Origin: Rhodoferax sp. | GTDB taxonomy: Bacteria > Pseudomonadota > Gammaproteobacteria > Burkholderiales > Burkholderiaceae_C | Reading direction: 5' to 3' | Assembly: GCF_030653815.1 (NCBI RefSeq) | Contig: NZ_JAURYQ010000014.1 | Span: 1-64,000 of the forward strand | DNA: 64,000 nt | Part shown: one piece after another, positions 8,859-17,388 of the stretch | Layout of the letters: every line of letters starts with the position of its first letter | Position numbering within the stretch: position 1 is the first letter of the stretch | Notes under the pieces: generated by a model | Database searches by the model: none | Seen by the model: the letters and a program-made list of their open reading frames with translations, nothing else | What the model was told of the DNA's origin: nothing | Made by a program: the position numbers and the translations under genes

Positions 8859-10667
8859 GTGACAGCAGCAAATACCGTACCGCGTGAAGTGACACAGGCC
8901 AAGCTCGACCGCCGTGCGGCAGTGAGCATGGCCTTTCGGGCCTCGCAAACGGACACCACCGCCGAGCGTGTCGAGGCGTGTGCGCAGCAGTTCGGTGCGC
9001 GCCCCTGCATTTATTACGGTGACCAGCGGTGGAACTACAGCCAGTTCAATGAAGCCGTCAACCAGGTCGCCCACGCGGCGCAGGCACTGGGCGTGCGCAA
9101 GGGCGACACCGTGGCTTTGGCCATGGAAAACCGGCCTGAATTTTTCTTTGCCTGGATGGGACTGAGCAAGCTCGGCGCCGTGGTGGCCTTCATCAACACC
9201 CATGTCAGTGGCAAAGTGCTGACACACGCCCTGGACGTGCTGGGGGCCAAAACGGTCATCGTCGGCGAAGAGTGCCTGCCCCACTTCGCCACGACCCCTG
9301 GCTTGCCCGCAGATCTGCGTTGCTGGCTCTGGCCTGACGTGGAGCATCCCGCCACACCCGCGCAGCGTGCCCTGTGCGCGCTTGACCTGGGCGCGTTGGT
9401 CCAGGCGGCACCACGGACCAACCCGCCGCTTGCGTGGCGCGCCGGCCTGGTGGCGGGTGATACCGCCCAGTACGTCTTTACCTCGGGCACCACCGGCCTG
9501 CCCAAGGCTGCCGTCATCAGCCATGCGCGCTGGCTGATGGCCGGTGCCAGCATGAAAGAGGTCTGGGAGGTTAAGCCTGAAGACTGCATTTATTGCTTCC
9601 TGCCGCTGTACCACGGTGCCGCTTCCATGTCGGCCACCGCCACGGCCCTGGCTGCGGGTGCCAGCCTGGCGGTGCGGCGCAAGTTCAGCCGGCGTGAATT
9701 CTGGGGTGACGTGAGGCGTTATGGTGTCACCATGTGCCAGTATGTGGGCGAAATCTGCCGTTTCCTGCTCAGCACGCCCGCTAGTCCGGACGACAAGAAT
9801 CACACCCTGCGAAAAATGACCGGCACGGGTATGGCGCCCGAGGTCTGGAACCAATGGGTGGATCGGTTTGGTGAGACCCAGATTTTTGAGGGGTGGGGGT
9901 CGACGGAAGCCAATGCCAGCACCATCAACCTGGACAACCGGATCGGTTCCTGTGGCCGTGTCCCATTTTGGGACAAGACCAATCTGCGTTTGGTGCGTTA
10001 CGACATTGAGACCGATAGCCACCCGCGCGACGCCAACGGCTTCATGCAACTCGCCGACATCGACGAGCCGGGCGAGGCCATCGGCATGATTTATGACTAC
10101 CCCGACATCGTGGCGGGCCGCTTTGAGGGCTATACCTCCGTGGAGGCGACCGAGAAGAAAATCTTGCGCGACGTCTTCCAGAAAGGTGATGCCTGGTGGT
10201 CCTCAGGCGACATGCTGCGCTGCGATGCCGACGGTTATTGCTGGTTTGTCGACCGCATTGGCGACACCTTCCGCTGGAAGAGCGAGAACGTGTCGACCAC
10301 TGAGGTGGCTGATGCCCTGGGAGATTTTCCGGGTCTGGATGCCCTGACCATTTACGGCGTACGTGTGCCGGGCCATGACGGGCGCGCCGGCATGGCTGCG
10401 TTGGTGCTGCATCCGGGCGCCAGCTTTGACCCGGCGGCGTTCTGGGCCTTGGCGCTGGCGCGCCTGCCGCGCTACGCCGCACCGCTGTTTTTGCGCCTTG
10501 CCGCCACCGCCGACATGACGGGCAATTACAAGTTGCGCAAGGTCGATTTGCAGCGCGAGGGCTTTGACCAGGCGCTCGTACGCGACCCGTTGTTTGTGCG
10601 CGACGACAAGGCCAAAACCTATGTGCCGCTGGAAACCGCCAGCCTGCTGCGGAGCACTTCGGCATGA
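8859..10667 (+). CDS. FATP-type acyl-CoA synthetase, candidate steroid-CoA ligase
   Basis: A 602-residue adenylate-forming enzyme. The AMP-binding loop is TSGTTGLPKAAV near residue 208, and EGWGSTEANAST and GDTFRWKSENVST are typical of the fatty-acid-transport-protein branch, which includes bile-acyl and mycobacterial steroid-CoA ligases. It would activate a steroid carboxylic acid with ATP and CoA in the cytoplasm. The start is GTG at 8859, supported by AAAAGGAG 6 bases upstream. Its end overlaps the next gene by 4 bases (ATGA), which means coupling. The steroid substrate is inferred from neighbours. Confidence 0.85.
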   Translation: MTAANTVPREVTQAKLDRRAAVSMAFRASQTDTTAERVEACAQQFGARPCIYYGDQRWNYSQFNEAVNQVAHAAQALGVRKGDTVALAMENRPEFFFAWMGLSKLGAVVAFINTHVSGKVLTHALDVLGAKTVIVGEECLPHFATTPGLPADLRCWLWPDVEHPATPAQRALCALDLGALVQAAPRTNPPLAWRAGLVAGDTAQYVFTSGTTGLPKAAVISHARWLMAGASMKEVWEVKPEDCIYCFLPLYHGAASMSATATALAAGASLAVRRKFSRREFWGDVRRYGVTMCQYVGEICRFLLSTPASPDDKNHTLRKMTGTGMAPEVWNQWVDRFGETQIFEGWGSTEANASTINLDNRIGSCGRVPFWDKTNLRLVRYDIETDSHPRDANGFMQLADIDEPGEAIGMIYDYPDIVAGRFEGYTSVEATEKKILRDVFQKGDAWWSSGDMLRCDADGYCWFVDRIGDTFRWKSENVSTTEVADALGDFPGLDALTIYGVRVPGHDGRAGMAALVLHPGASFDPAAFWALALARLPRYAAPLFLRLAATADMTGNYKLRKVDLQREGFDQALVRDPLFVRDDKAKTYVPLETASLLRSTSA

Positions 10668-11707
10668 CGCGCCTGCATGCCAGCGCCGTGCTTGACTACC
10701 CGTTTGAGGCACCAGCCACCGATGGCTCGGTGGTCGAAATTGCACCGGGCATCTTGTGGGCGCGCATGCCCATGCCGATGGCGCTGGACCACATCAACGT
10801 GTACCTGCTGCGCGGCGACGCGGGCTGGACCCTGATCGACACCGGCTTGAACACCGACACCGCACGCGCGCGCTGGGAACATATCGCGGCCAAGCACCTG
10901 CAAGGCCTGCCCATCGTTCGTCTGGTCTGCACCCACATGCACTATGACCATGCCGGGCTGGCGAGCTGGCTGTGCGAACGCTTTGACATTCCGCTGCACA
11001 TGACGCATGGTGAATACTTCATGATGCGTGCGTTGTCCGAGCCCATACCCGACCCCCTGCCACCGTCGCAAATGCTGTTTTACCAACGTGCCGGGCTGCC
11101 CCAGGAGCGGCTGGACCGCATGTGGAACGCCATGCGTCAGGACCCGTTCCGGGCCCCGCAACCGCAGTCGTTCACGCGGCTGCGCGGGGGCGACGTGATT
11201 CGGCTCGGCACGCGCGACTGGCGTGTGGTCATTGGCGAAGGCCACTCGCCTGAACATGCCTGCCTGTACTGCGAGCAGGAGCGCATTTTGATTGCGGGCG
11301 ACCAGCTGCTGCCACGCATCAGCTCCAACGTGCTGGTCACCAGCATCGAGCCCGAGGCCAATCCGCTGCAGCTGTGGTTAGACTCGCTGTCCCGTCTGGA
11401 GGGGCTGGCGCCCGACACGCTGGTGTTGCCCTCACACGAGCGGGTATTTCGCGGGCTGCATGCGCGCACCCAGGAGCTGCGCGAACACCATCAGCGCCAG
11501 TTCGACATGCTGCGGGAGCACCTGGCCGAACACCAGGCTTGCACCGCATTTGAGGCCATGCTGTGCCTGTTTCCGCGCTTGCGGGGGCCGGTGGACGACA
11601 TGCTGGCCCTGGGCGAGACCATTGCGCACCTGTCGTGGCTGCGCTACGCTGGCGTGCTGCGTCGTGTGCTCGATGAAGATGGTGTTTACCGTTTCAGGCT
11701 GGCTTAA
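10664..11707 (+). CDS. Metallo-beta-lactamase-fold hydrolase
   Basis: A 347-residue MBL-fold protein. The metal-binding signature is CTHMHYDHAG near residue 90, with further ligands in GHSPEHACLY and AGDQLLPR. Such enzymes hydrolyse thioesters, lactones or related esters with two metal ions. It overlaps the ligase stop by 4 bases, so the two are translated together. That suggests it acts on a CoA thioester or lactone formed in the same step, for example as a proofreading thioesterase. This role is inference; the family alone does not give a substrate. Confidence 0.78.
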   Translation: MTRLHASAVLDYPFEAPATDGSVVEIAPGILWARMPMPMALDHINVYLLRGDAGWTLIDTGLNTDTARARWEHIAAKHLQGLPIVRLVCTHMHYDHAGLASWLCERFDIPLHMTHGEYFMMRALSEPIPDPLPPSQMLFYQRAGLPQERLDRMWNAMRQDPFRAPQPQSFTRLRGGDVIRLGTRDWRVVIGEGHSPEHACLYCEQERILIAGDQLLPRISSNVLVTSIEPEANPLQLWLDSLSRLEGLAPDTLVLPSHERVFRGLHARTQELREHHQRQFDMLREHLAEHQACTAFEAMLCLFPRLRGPVDDMLALGETIAHLSWLRYAGVLRRVLDEDGVYRFRLA

Positions 11708-11727
11708 CAAAACGCAAGGAAGCTTTT

Positions 11728-12915
11728 ATGCAAGACATGGATACATTTCGCAATGAAACCAGGCAATGGCTGGAAGCCAATTGCCCGATCGCCATGCGTG
11801 AGCCGCTGACCGCCGATGGCATGGTTTGGGGCGGTTCGCTAGTTGAGTTTGGTAACGAGGACCAGCGCGTCTGGTTCGAGCGCATGCGCGACCGCGGCTG
11901 GTTTGCGCCAGGCTGGCCTGCCGCTTATGGCGGCGGTGGCCTGTCGCCCAAGCAGGCGCGCATTGTGGATGAAGAGATGCAGCGCCTGGGTTGCCGCCAA
12001 CCCCAGTTCAACCTGGGGGTCTGGATGCTGGGTCCGGTACTGCTGGAGCTGGGCACCGAAGAGCAAAAGCTGGAACACCTGGTGCCGATGATGCAGGGTC
12101 GGGCGCGCTGGTGTCAGGGCTTCAGCGAGCCCAATGCCGGCTCCGACCTGGCCAGCCTGAAGACGTCTGCGCGCAAGGACGAGCACGGCGATTTCATCGT
12201 GAATGGCTCAAAAATCTGGACCTCTTACGGCGACAAGTCCGACTGGATGTACGCCCTGGTGCGCACCGACACCACGGTGCGTAAACAAGAAGGCATCAGT
12301 TTCCTGCTGATCGACATGAAAGCCCCGGGCATCACCGTCAAGCCGATCGAACTCATCAGCGGCAAGTCGAGTTTTTGCCAGGTATTTTTTGACGAGGTAC
12401 GGGTGCCAGCGAAACAACTGGTCGGCCCGCTCAATGGCGGCTGGACCGTGGCCAAGAAATTGCTGCAACACGAGCGTGCCGCCATGTCCAAGTTCAGCGA
12501 GGGTGCAGCGCCCTCTCACGATGCGCTGGCGGTGGCACGGCCCTTCCTGCTCGACGAGACCGGTGCCGTTTGCGAGCCCGTGTTGCGCGACCGCCTGGCC
12601 GGACTGCTGATGGATGCCCATGCGTTCTCGCTGACCCATCGCCGGGTCATGGCGCAGGGTATGGCACGCATGGATGTCAGCGGCCCGCTCTCCATCATGA
12701 AACTGGTGCAAACCGAACAAGAGGTAGCCAAGTACGAGTTGCTGATGCAAGTCATGGGGCTGCGCGGCCTGAGCTGGGAGGGGCCGGAGTTCAGCCAGGA
12801 CGAGCATGACATTGGCCGCCAGTGGATGCTGGCCAAGACCACCACCATTGCGGGCGGCAGCAGTGAGGTACAGCTCAACATCATTGCCAAGCGCGTGTTG
12901 GGGATGCCGGGTTAA
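11728..12915 (+). CDS. Acyl-CoA dehydrogenase, large-type subunit (second pair)
   Basis: A 395-residue acyl-CoA dehydrogenase with WCQGFSEPNAGSDLASL, KIWTSYG and the C-terminal IAGGSSEVQLNIIAKRVLG flavin-contacting element. AAGGAAG precedes the ATG by 6 bases. It is followed after 39 bases by a short diverged dehydrogenase gene, the same large/small pairing as 7649/4904. The pair may act in the other round of side-chain shortening (the Scd1AB type of cholate degraders) or in ring C/D degradation; sequence inspection does not separate these. Confidence 0.86.
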   Translation: MQDMDTFRNETRQWLEANCPIAMREPLTADGMVWGGSLVEFGNEDQRVWFERMRDRGWFAPGWPAAYGGGGLSPKQARIVDEEMQRLGCRQPQFNLGVWMLGPVLLELGTEEQKLEHLVPMMQGRARWCQGFSEPNAGSDLASLKTSARKDEHGDFIVNGSKIWTSYGDKSDWMYALVRTDTTVRKQEGISFLLIDMKAPGITVKPIELISGKSSFCQVFFDEVRVPAKQLVGPLNGGWTVAKKLLQHERAAMSKFSEGAAPSHDALAVARPFLLDETGAVCEPVLRDRLAGLLMDAHAFSLTHRRVMAQGMARMDVSGPLSIMKLVQTEQEVAKYELLMQVMGLRGLSWEGPEFSQDEHDIGRQWMLAKTTTIAGGSSEVQLNIIAKRVLGMPG

Positions 12916-12954
12916 AACAAATGATGCAAGCACAACACAACAGAGAGCCATGTG

Positions 12955-14094
12955 ATGAATTTTTTGCTGAATGATGAACAAAGACAGCTCGCTGACAGTG
13001 CCCGCGAATTCCTCGCCGCCCAGTCGCCCGTGAGCTTGCAGCGCCGCCTGCGCGACACCCGTGCGCCGTTGGCTTATGACACGGCGCTGTGGCAACAGGT
13101 GATTGATCTGGGTTGGCCTGCAGCCGTTTTTCCGGAAGACGAGGCTGGCCTGGCTGTGGGTTACATGGGGCTGGGTGCCGTTTTTGAGGCCATGGGGCGC
13201 ACGCTGGCCGCCTTGCCGCTGCTGTCCTCGGTGGCCCTGTGTGGCGAGTTGCTGCTGGCGGCCGGTGACGCGGCGCAACGGGCGCGCTGGCTGCCCGGCC
13301 TCATGACCGGCGAAGCGCGCATGGCGCTGGCGCTCGATGAGCGTGGACGCCACGACCCGACGCGCATTACCACCCGTGCCCGGCACCAGGATGCCGGCTG
13401 GGTGCTGGATGGCGAGAAGTGGTTTGTGATGGACGGTATCGGCGCCCAGGCACTGATGGTGGTGGCCCGTGTGCTCGGCGCAGCAGGCGAAGACGAAGGT
13501 CTGGGCCTGTTTGTGGTTGAGACCGATCAGCCCGGCGTGACGCTGGCGCCGACCTGTCTGGCCGATAGCCGAAATTATGCCCGGCTGACCCTGACGGGTG
13601 CGCAAGTCGCGGGCGATCACCGCCTGAATGAGGCCAGCGATGTCAAACAGGCGCTTGATGCGGCGCTTGACCGGGCTTGCGCCTGCCTGGCGGCCGAGGC
13701 GCTTGGCGTGGTGCGCGAGGTCTTTGAGCGCACCGTCAGTTACCTGAAGGAGCGGGTCCAGTTTGACGTGGTCATCGGCAGCTTTCAGGCCTTGCAGCAC
13801 CGGGTCGCCCGGCTGTATGTCGAGCTGGAAATGTTGGAGAGCTGTGTCCGTGCTGCACTGGCGGCGATCGACGCGGCGGACCCTGAGTTGCCGCTGCTGG
13901 CCAGCCTGGCCAAGGCACGGGCCGCCGATTTGTGTGAAAAAATCGCCAACGAGGCTATTCAATTACACGGTGGCATTGGCGTCACCGACGAGTTTGACCT
14001 GGGCCTCTTTGTCAAGCGTGCCCGGGTGTTGCAACAAAGCTTGGGCGACGGTTTGTATCACCGCAATCGCTATGCTCAACTGAAAAGGTTTTAA
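12955..14094 (+). CDS. Acyl-CoA dehydrogenase, small-type subunit (second pair)
   Basis: A 379-residue diverged acyl-CoA dehydrogenase. It keeps RVQFDVVIGSFQALQHR and LHGGIGVTDEFDL but lacks the GG-x-NE element near its C-terminus, so it probably needs the 11728 product for activity. The ATG at 12955 is used; a GTG directly before it is also possible. It ends five bases before the next ligase gene. Confidence 0.84.
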   Translation: MNFLLNDEQRQLADSAREFLAAQSPVSLQRRLRDTRAPLAYDTALWQQVIDLGWPAAVFPEDEAGLAVGYMGLGAVFEAMGRTLAALPLLSSVALCGELLLAAGDAAQRARWLPGLMTGEARMALALDERGRHDPTRITTRARHQDAGWVLDGEKWFVMDGIGAQALMVVARVLGAAGEDEGLGLFVVETDQPGVTLAPTCLADSRNYARLTLTGAQVAGDHRLNEASDVKQALDAALDRACACLAAEALGVVREVFERTVSYLKERVQFDVVIGSFQALQHRVARLYVELEMLESCVRAALAAIDAADPELPLLASLAKARAADLCEKIANEAIQLHGGIGVTDEFDLGLFVKRARVLQQSLGDGLYHRNRYAQLKRF

Positions 14095-14098
14095 AGCC

Positions 14099-15805
14099 AT
14101 GACGACCCATTTGTCTCATTCTGATTTGCTCGCCAGCGCGGCGCAATGCCGCGCCCAACTGACCGGGCCAGGTGCCCCGTTCGAGCTTGAAACCATTGCG
14201 GTGAATGGCCAGGCGATGCAGGTCTACCGCCATGCCTCCAGCAGTTTGCCCGCATTGATCAATGCCGGGCGTGTCCATGCTGATCTCGAATTCATGGTCT
14301 ATGAAGGTGATCGCTGGAGCTTCGGCCGATTCTTTGCCGCCGTCGATGCGCTGGCCGGGCGCTTGCAAGCCGATCACGGCGTGCAAAAGGCAGACCGGGT
14401 GGCGATTGCCATGCGCAACCGTCCTGAGTGGGCTGTGGCCTTTGCGGCCGTGGCACTGCTGGGTGCGATACCGGTGCCACTGAACAGCTTTGGCTTGCAT
14501 GACGAATTGATGGACAACCTGCGCGATGTTCAGCCCGTGCTGTTGGTCTGCGACCAGGTCCGTCATGAGCGTGTTGCTGCTGATCTGCCTGCTATCGGAT
14601 GCCGTTCCATCGTGGTCGATGCGCCGTCGTCCGGCACCCCGGACTGGGCGGCCCTGATCAGTCCGGGCGGGCCCGTGATGGTCAGCCCAGCTTTGCAGGC
14701 CGATGATCCCGCGCTGATTCTCTTTACCTCGGGGGCCAGCAGCAAGGCCAAGGGGGTGCTTTCTACCCAGCGCGCCGTGTGTCAGGCACTTTTCAATATT
14801 GACTACATCGGGGCGATTTCGGCCATGACTTCGCCCGCAGTGATCGCGGTGATGATGGCGCGCCGGTTGCAGCCCACCACTTTGACGGCTGTGCCGCTGT
14901 TCCATGTCAGCGGCTTACATGCGCAGTTGCTGGCCTCCTTGCGCCACGGCCGTCGCCTGGTGTTCATGCACCGTTGGGATCCAGCCACAGCGCTCGAAAC
15001 AATTAGGGCCGAGCGCATCACCCAATTCAATGGGGCACCGGCCATGGTTCAGCAATTGCTGGCCCAACCCGGCTTTGACGACCCCGCACTTACCAGCACG
15101 CTGATGGGCATCGGGTTTGGCGGCGCCGGCTTGCCGCAGCGCCTGATTGACGAGGTGCTCAAGCGCCGTGGCGACGGCATGAACGGCGTTGGTTTTGGCA
15201 TGACCGAGACCAACGGTGTCGGCGCAGCTGCAGCGGGCAGCTTGTTCAAGGCCTACCCGGATAAATCAGGCTTGCTGTCGCCCATCATTGAGCTGCGGGT
15301 GGCTGAATTCGATGGCACCCCTTTGCCTGCCGGCGAGGCCGGCGAGTTGTGGTTGCGCGGAGTGACAGTAATGCAGGCTTATTGGGCCCAACCCGAAGCC
15401 ACTGCCGCCGTGTTCAGCGATGGCTGGTTGCGCAGCGGCGACATTGGTTTTCTGGATGCCAACGGCTTCATTCGCGTGGTGGACCGCATCAAGGACGTGA
15501 TCAACCGCAATGGCGAAAAAATTGCCGCCGCCGAGGTCGAGTCCTGCCTGTTGCAACACCCCGGACTGGTCGAGGCAGCCGTCTTTGCCCAGCCTGATGA
15601 CGTGACTGGTGAAGCGGTGGTGGCAGTGGTGGTGACGCAACCAGGTGTTGTCTTGACGCAGGCCGCCGTACGTGACCACGTTGCCGCGCATCTGGCCGCC
15701 TACAAGGTGCCAGTTCGGGTGTACTTGCGCGATGAGCCCTTGCCTCGCAATCCGGCAGGCAAGATGCTCAAGACCGTGCTCAAACGCGAATTGCTAAAAA
15801 CTTGA
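14099..15805 (+). CDS. AMP-dependent acyl-CoA ligase (FadD type), last gene of the side-chain operon
   Basis: A 568-residue adenylate-forming ligase. Its phosphate-binding loop reads LFTSGASSKAKGV, a departure from the usual TSGTTGxPKG. The motif GFGMTETNG, the hinge RVVDRIKDVINRNGEKI and the C-terminal catalytic lysine context NPAGKMLKT are intact, so it should be active. It probably forms the CoA ester of a steroid intermediate, perhaps the C22 acid produced after the first aldol cleavage. No gene follows on the + strand until the DUF1329 gene, 178 bases on. Confidence 0.84.
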   Translation: MTTHLSHSDLLASAAQCRAQLTGPGAPFELETIAVNGQAMQVYRHASSSLPALINAGRVHADLEFMVYEGDRWSFGRFFAAVDALAGRLQADHGVQKADRVAIAMRNRPEWAVAFAAVALLGAIPVPLNSFGLHDELMDNLRDVQPVLLVCDQVRHERVAADLPAIGCRSIVVDAPSSGTPDWAALISPGGPVMVSPALQADDPALILFTSGASSKAKGVLSTQRAVCQALFNIDYIGAISAMTSPAVIAVMMARRLQPTTLTAVPLFHVSGLHAQLLASLRHGRRLVFMHRWDPATALETIRAERITQFNGAPAMVQQLLAQPGFDDPALTSTLMGIGFGGAGLPQRLIDEVLKRRGDGMNGVGFGMTETNGVGAAAAGSLFKAYPDKSGLLSPIIELRVAEFDGTPLPAGEAGELWLRGVTVMQAYWAQPEATAAVFSDGWLRSGDIGFLDANGFIRVVDRIKDVINRNGEKIAAAEVESCLLQHPGLVEAAVFAQPDDVTGEAVVAVVVTQPGVVLTQAAVRDHVAAHLAAYKVPVRVYLRDEPLPRNPAGKMLKTVLKRELLKT

Positions 15806-15830
15806 GTATTGCGGGATTAGGGTCCACCAT

Positions 15831-15849
15831 TAGTCTAATTAGACGATGA
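15831..15849 (+). promoter_or_regulatory. Shared steroid-island operator motif, site 2
   Basis: TAGTCTAATTAGACGATGA, 16 of 19 bases identical to the site at 30108. The core GTCTAATTAGAC is a perfect 12-base palindrome. It lies 134 bases upstream of the DUF1329 gene, inside the only noncoding gap of this stretch, so it probably controls the DUF1329-DUF1302 transcript. Confidence 0.65.
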
Positions 15850-15983
15850 AGCGACGGACCACCGCGCCAACAATAACAAGGTCGAAACATTTGTATGCGC
15901 AGGATGCCTGCCAGCTTCAGCAACTGTATCGACAGTCGCATCCAGCGGCAAATGATCAGCTATCCCTACCGAAGGAAACTTGA

Positions 15984-17366
15984 ATGAAAAATGTGATGAC
16001 TTACGCGCCCATCGTCGTTGCGATGAGCCTGCTAACTGCTGGCGCAGCACTGGCCAAAGTGCCCGCCGCTGAAGCCGACAAACTTGGCAAGGAGCTGACC
16101 TGTCTCGGTGCTGAAAAAGCGGCCAGCAAAGACGGCAGAATCCCCGAGTTCTCCGGCAAGTGGCTGGGTACCCCACCGGGAATCCAGTACACCCCGCACG
16201 TGGGTCAGCACCCGGTGGACCCCTACCCGAATGACAAACCGCTGTTCAGCATCACGGCCGACAACATGGCCCAGTATGCGGACCGCTTGACCGAGGGGCA
16301 GAAGGCACTTTTTGCGAAGTTTCCAAAAGCTGCGCGCATGGACGTGTACCAGAGCCGCCGCGACTTCCGCCACCCCGATTCCGTCTGTGAGATCGCCAAG
16401 AAGAACGCCCTGAGCGCGGAGCTCACTGAAACAGGCATGGGCGTCAAGGGCGGCTTCAAGGGTGCGATTCCGTTCCCGATGCCAAAGAACGGCAACGAGG
16501 TCATCATGAACAACATGACGCCCTACCGCGCGTTCACCGAAACCACAGTGCGCGATTTTGCCGGCGTCCTGTCCAATGGCAACATCACGTGGGGCCGCCA
16601 GGACAACAGTAGCCTGAACATTGTTGGCGCGCCGGGCGAGATCGGCAAACCGCTCGAAGGACTGATGGCGAAGAGCCGCGTCAAGACCTTGTTGCCCGAG
16701 CGCGACAAGGGCGGCATGAGTGTGTCGCAGGAGCCGCTGGATTTTGGCAAAGACAAGCGTTTGGCCTGGGTCTACGATCCTGGCACACGTCGCGTTCGCA
16801 TCGTGCCCGAATATGGTTTTGACCAGCCTATTGGCGGCAGCGGTGGCAAGATGACGATTGACTCTGACCGTCTGTTCAATGGCTCGCCCGAGCGCTACAA
16901 CTTCAAACTGGTGGGCAAGCGCGAGGTGTTCATTCCGGCGAATGCCTACAAGGTGCACGGCAAGGACGTCAAGTACGCAGACCTGCTCAAAGTCGGTGTG
17001 CCCAACCCCGATTTCATACGCTGGGAAGCACGCCGCGTGTGGGTGGTGGAAGGCACCGTCAAGGAAGGTTACCGCCACCTGTATGCCAAACGCGTGATCT
17101 ACTTCGACGAGGACACCTGGCATGCCGTGATGTCTGATTTTTATGACGCCCGTGGCCAGTTGTGGCAGTACGCCTACATCAACTACTACTACGCCTTCGA
17201 CATCAATGGCTGGCAGGCGGGTACCAGCTTCTACCATGACCTGAACGCAGGCAGCTACATCGGCTACAACCTGTTCCAGGAACGTGACAAGGGTCCGGTG
17301 CTCAACAAGGGCGACCTGAAGGACGCCATGTTCACTCCTGAATCCGCTCGCTCGGCAGGCAACTGA
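15984..17366 (+). CDS. DUF1329 periplasmic/outer-membrane protein (LolA/LolB-like family)
   Basis: A 460-residue secreted protein. Residues 1-24 (MKNVMTYAPIVVAMSLLTAGAALA) are a signal peptide. The mature part holds the DUF1329 pattern, with CLGAEKA near the N-terminus, TPYRAFTETTVRDF in the middle and the aromatic-rich WHAVMSDFYDARGQLWQY near the C-terminus. Databases often label this family outer-membrane lipoprotein-sorting protein, implying a hydrophobic-ligand-binding fold. It is followed after 22 bases by a DUF1302 barrel, the usual partner in degraders of hydrophobic compounds. A role in steroid passage across the envelope is inferred. Confidence 0.85.
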   Translation: MKNVMTYAPIVVAMSLLTAGAALAKVPAAEADKLGKELTCLGAEKAASKDGRIPEFSGKWLGTPPGIQYTPHVGQHPVDPYPNDKPLFSITADNMAQYADRLTEGQKALFAKFPKAARMDVYQSRRDFRHPDSVCEIAKKNALSAELTETGMGVKGGFKGAIPFPMPKNGNEVIMNNMTPYRAFTETTVRDFAGVLSNGNITWGRQDNSSLNIVGAPGEIGKPLEGLMAKSRVKTLLPERDKGGMSVSQEPLDFGKDKRLAWVYDPGTRRVRIVPEYGFDQPIGGSGGKMTIDSDRLFNGSPERYNFKLVGKREVFIPANAYKVHGKDVKYADLLKVGVPNPDFIRWEARRVWVVEGTVKEGYRHLYAKRVIYFDEDTWHAVMSDFYDARGQLWQYAYINYYYAFDINGWQAGTSFYHDLNAGSYIGYNLFQERDKGPVLNKGDLKDAMFTPESARSAGN

Positions 17367-17388
17367 TCCCCTTCAAGGACTACTCATT

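Noticed and set aside
12208-13962. 584-residue - strand reading frame opposite the second dehydrogenase pair
   Set aside because: Antisense shadow caused by high GC; both + strand dehydrogenases have clear motifs and ribosome sites.
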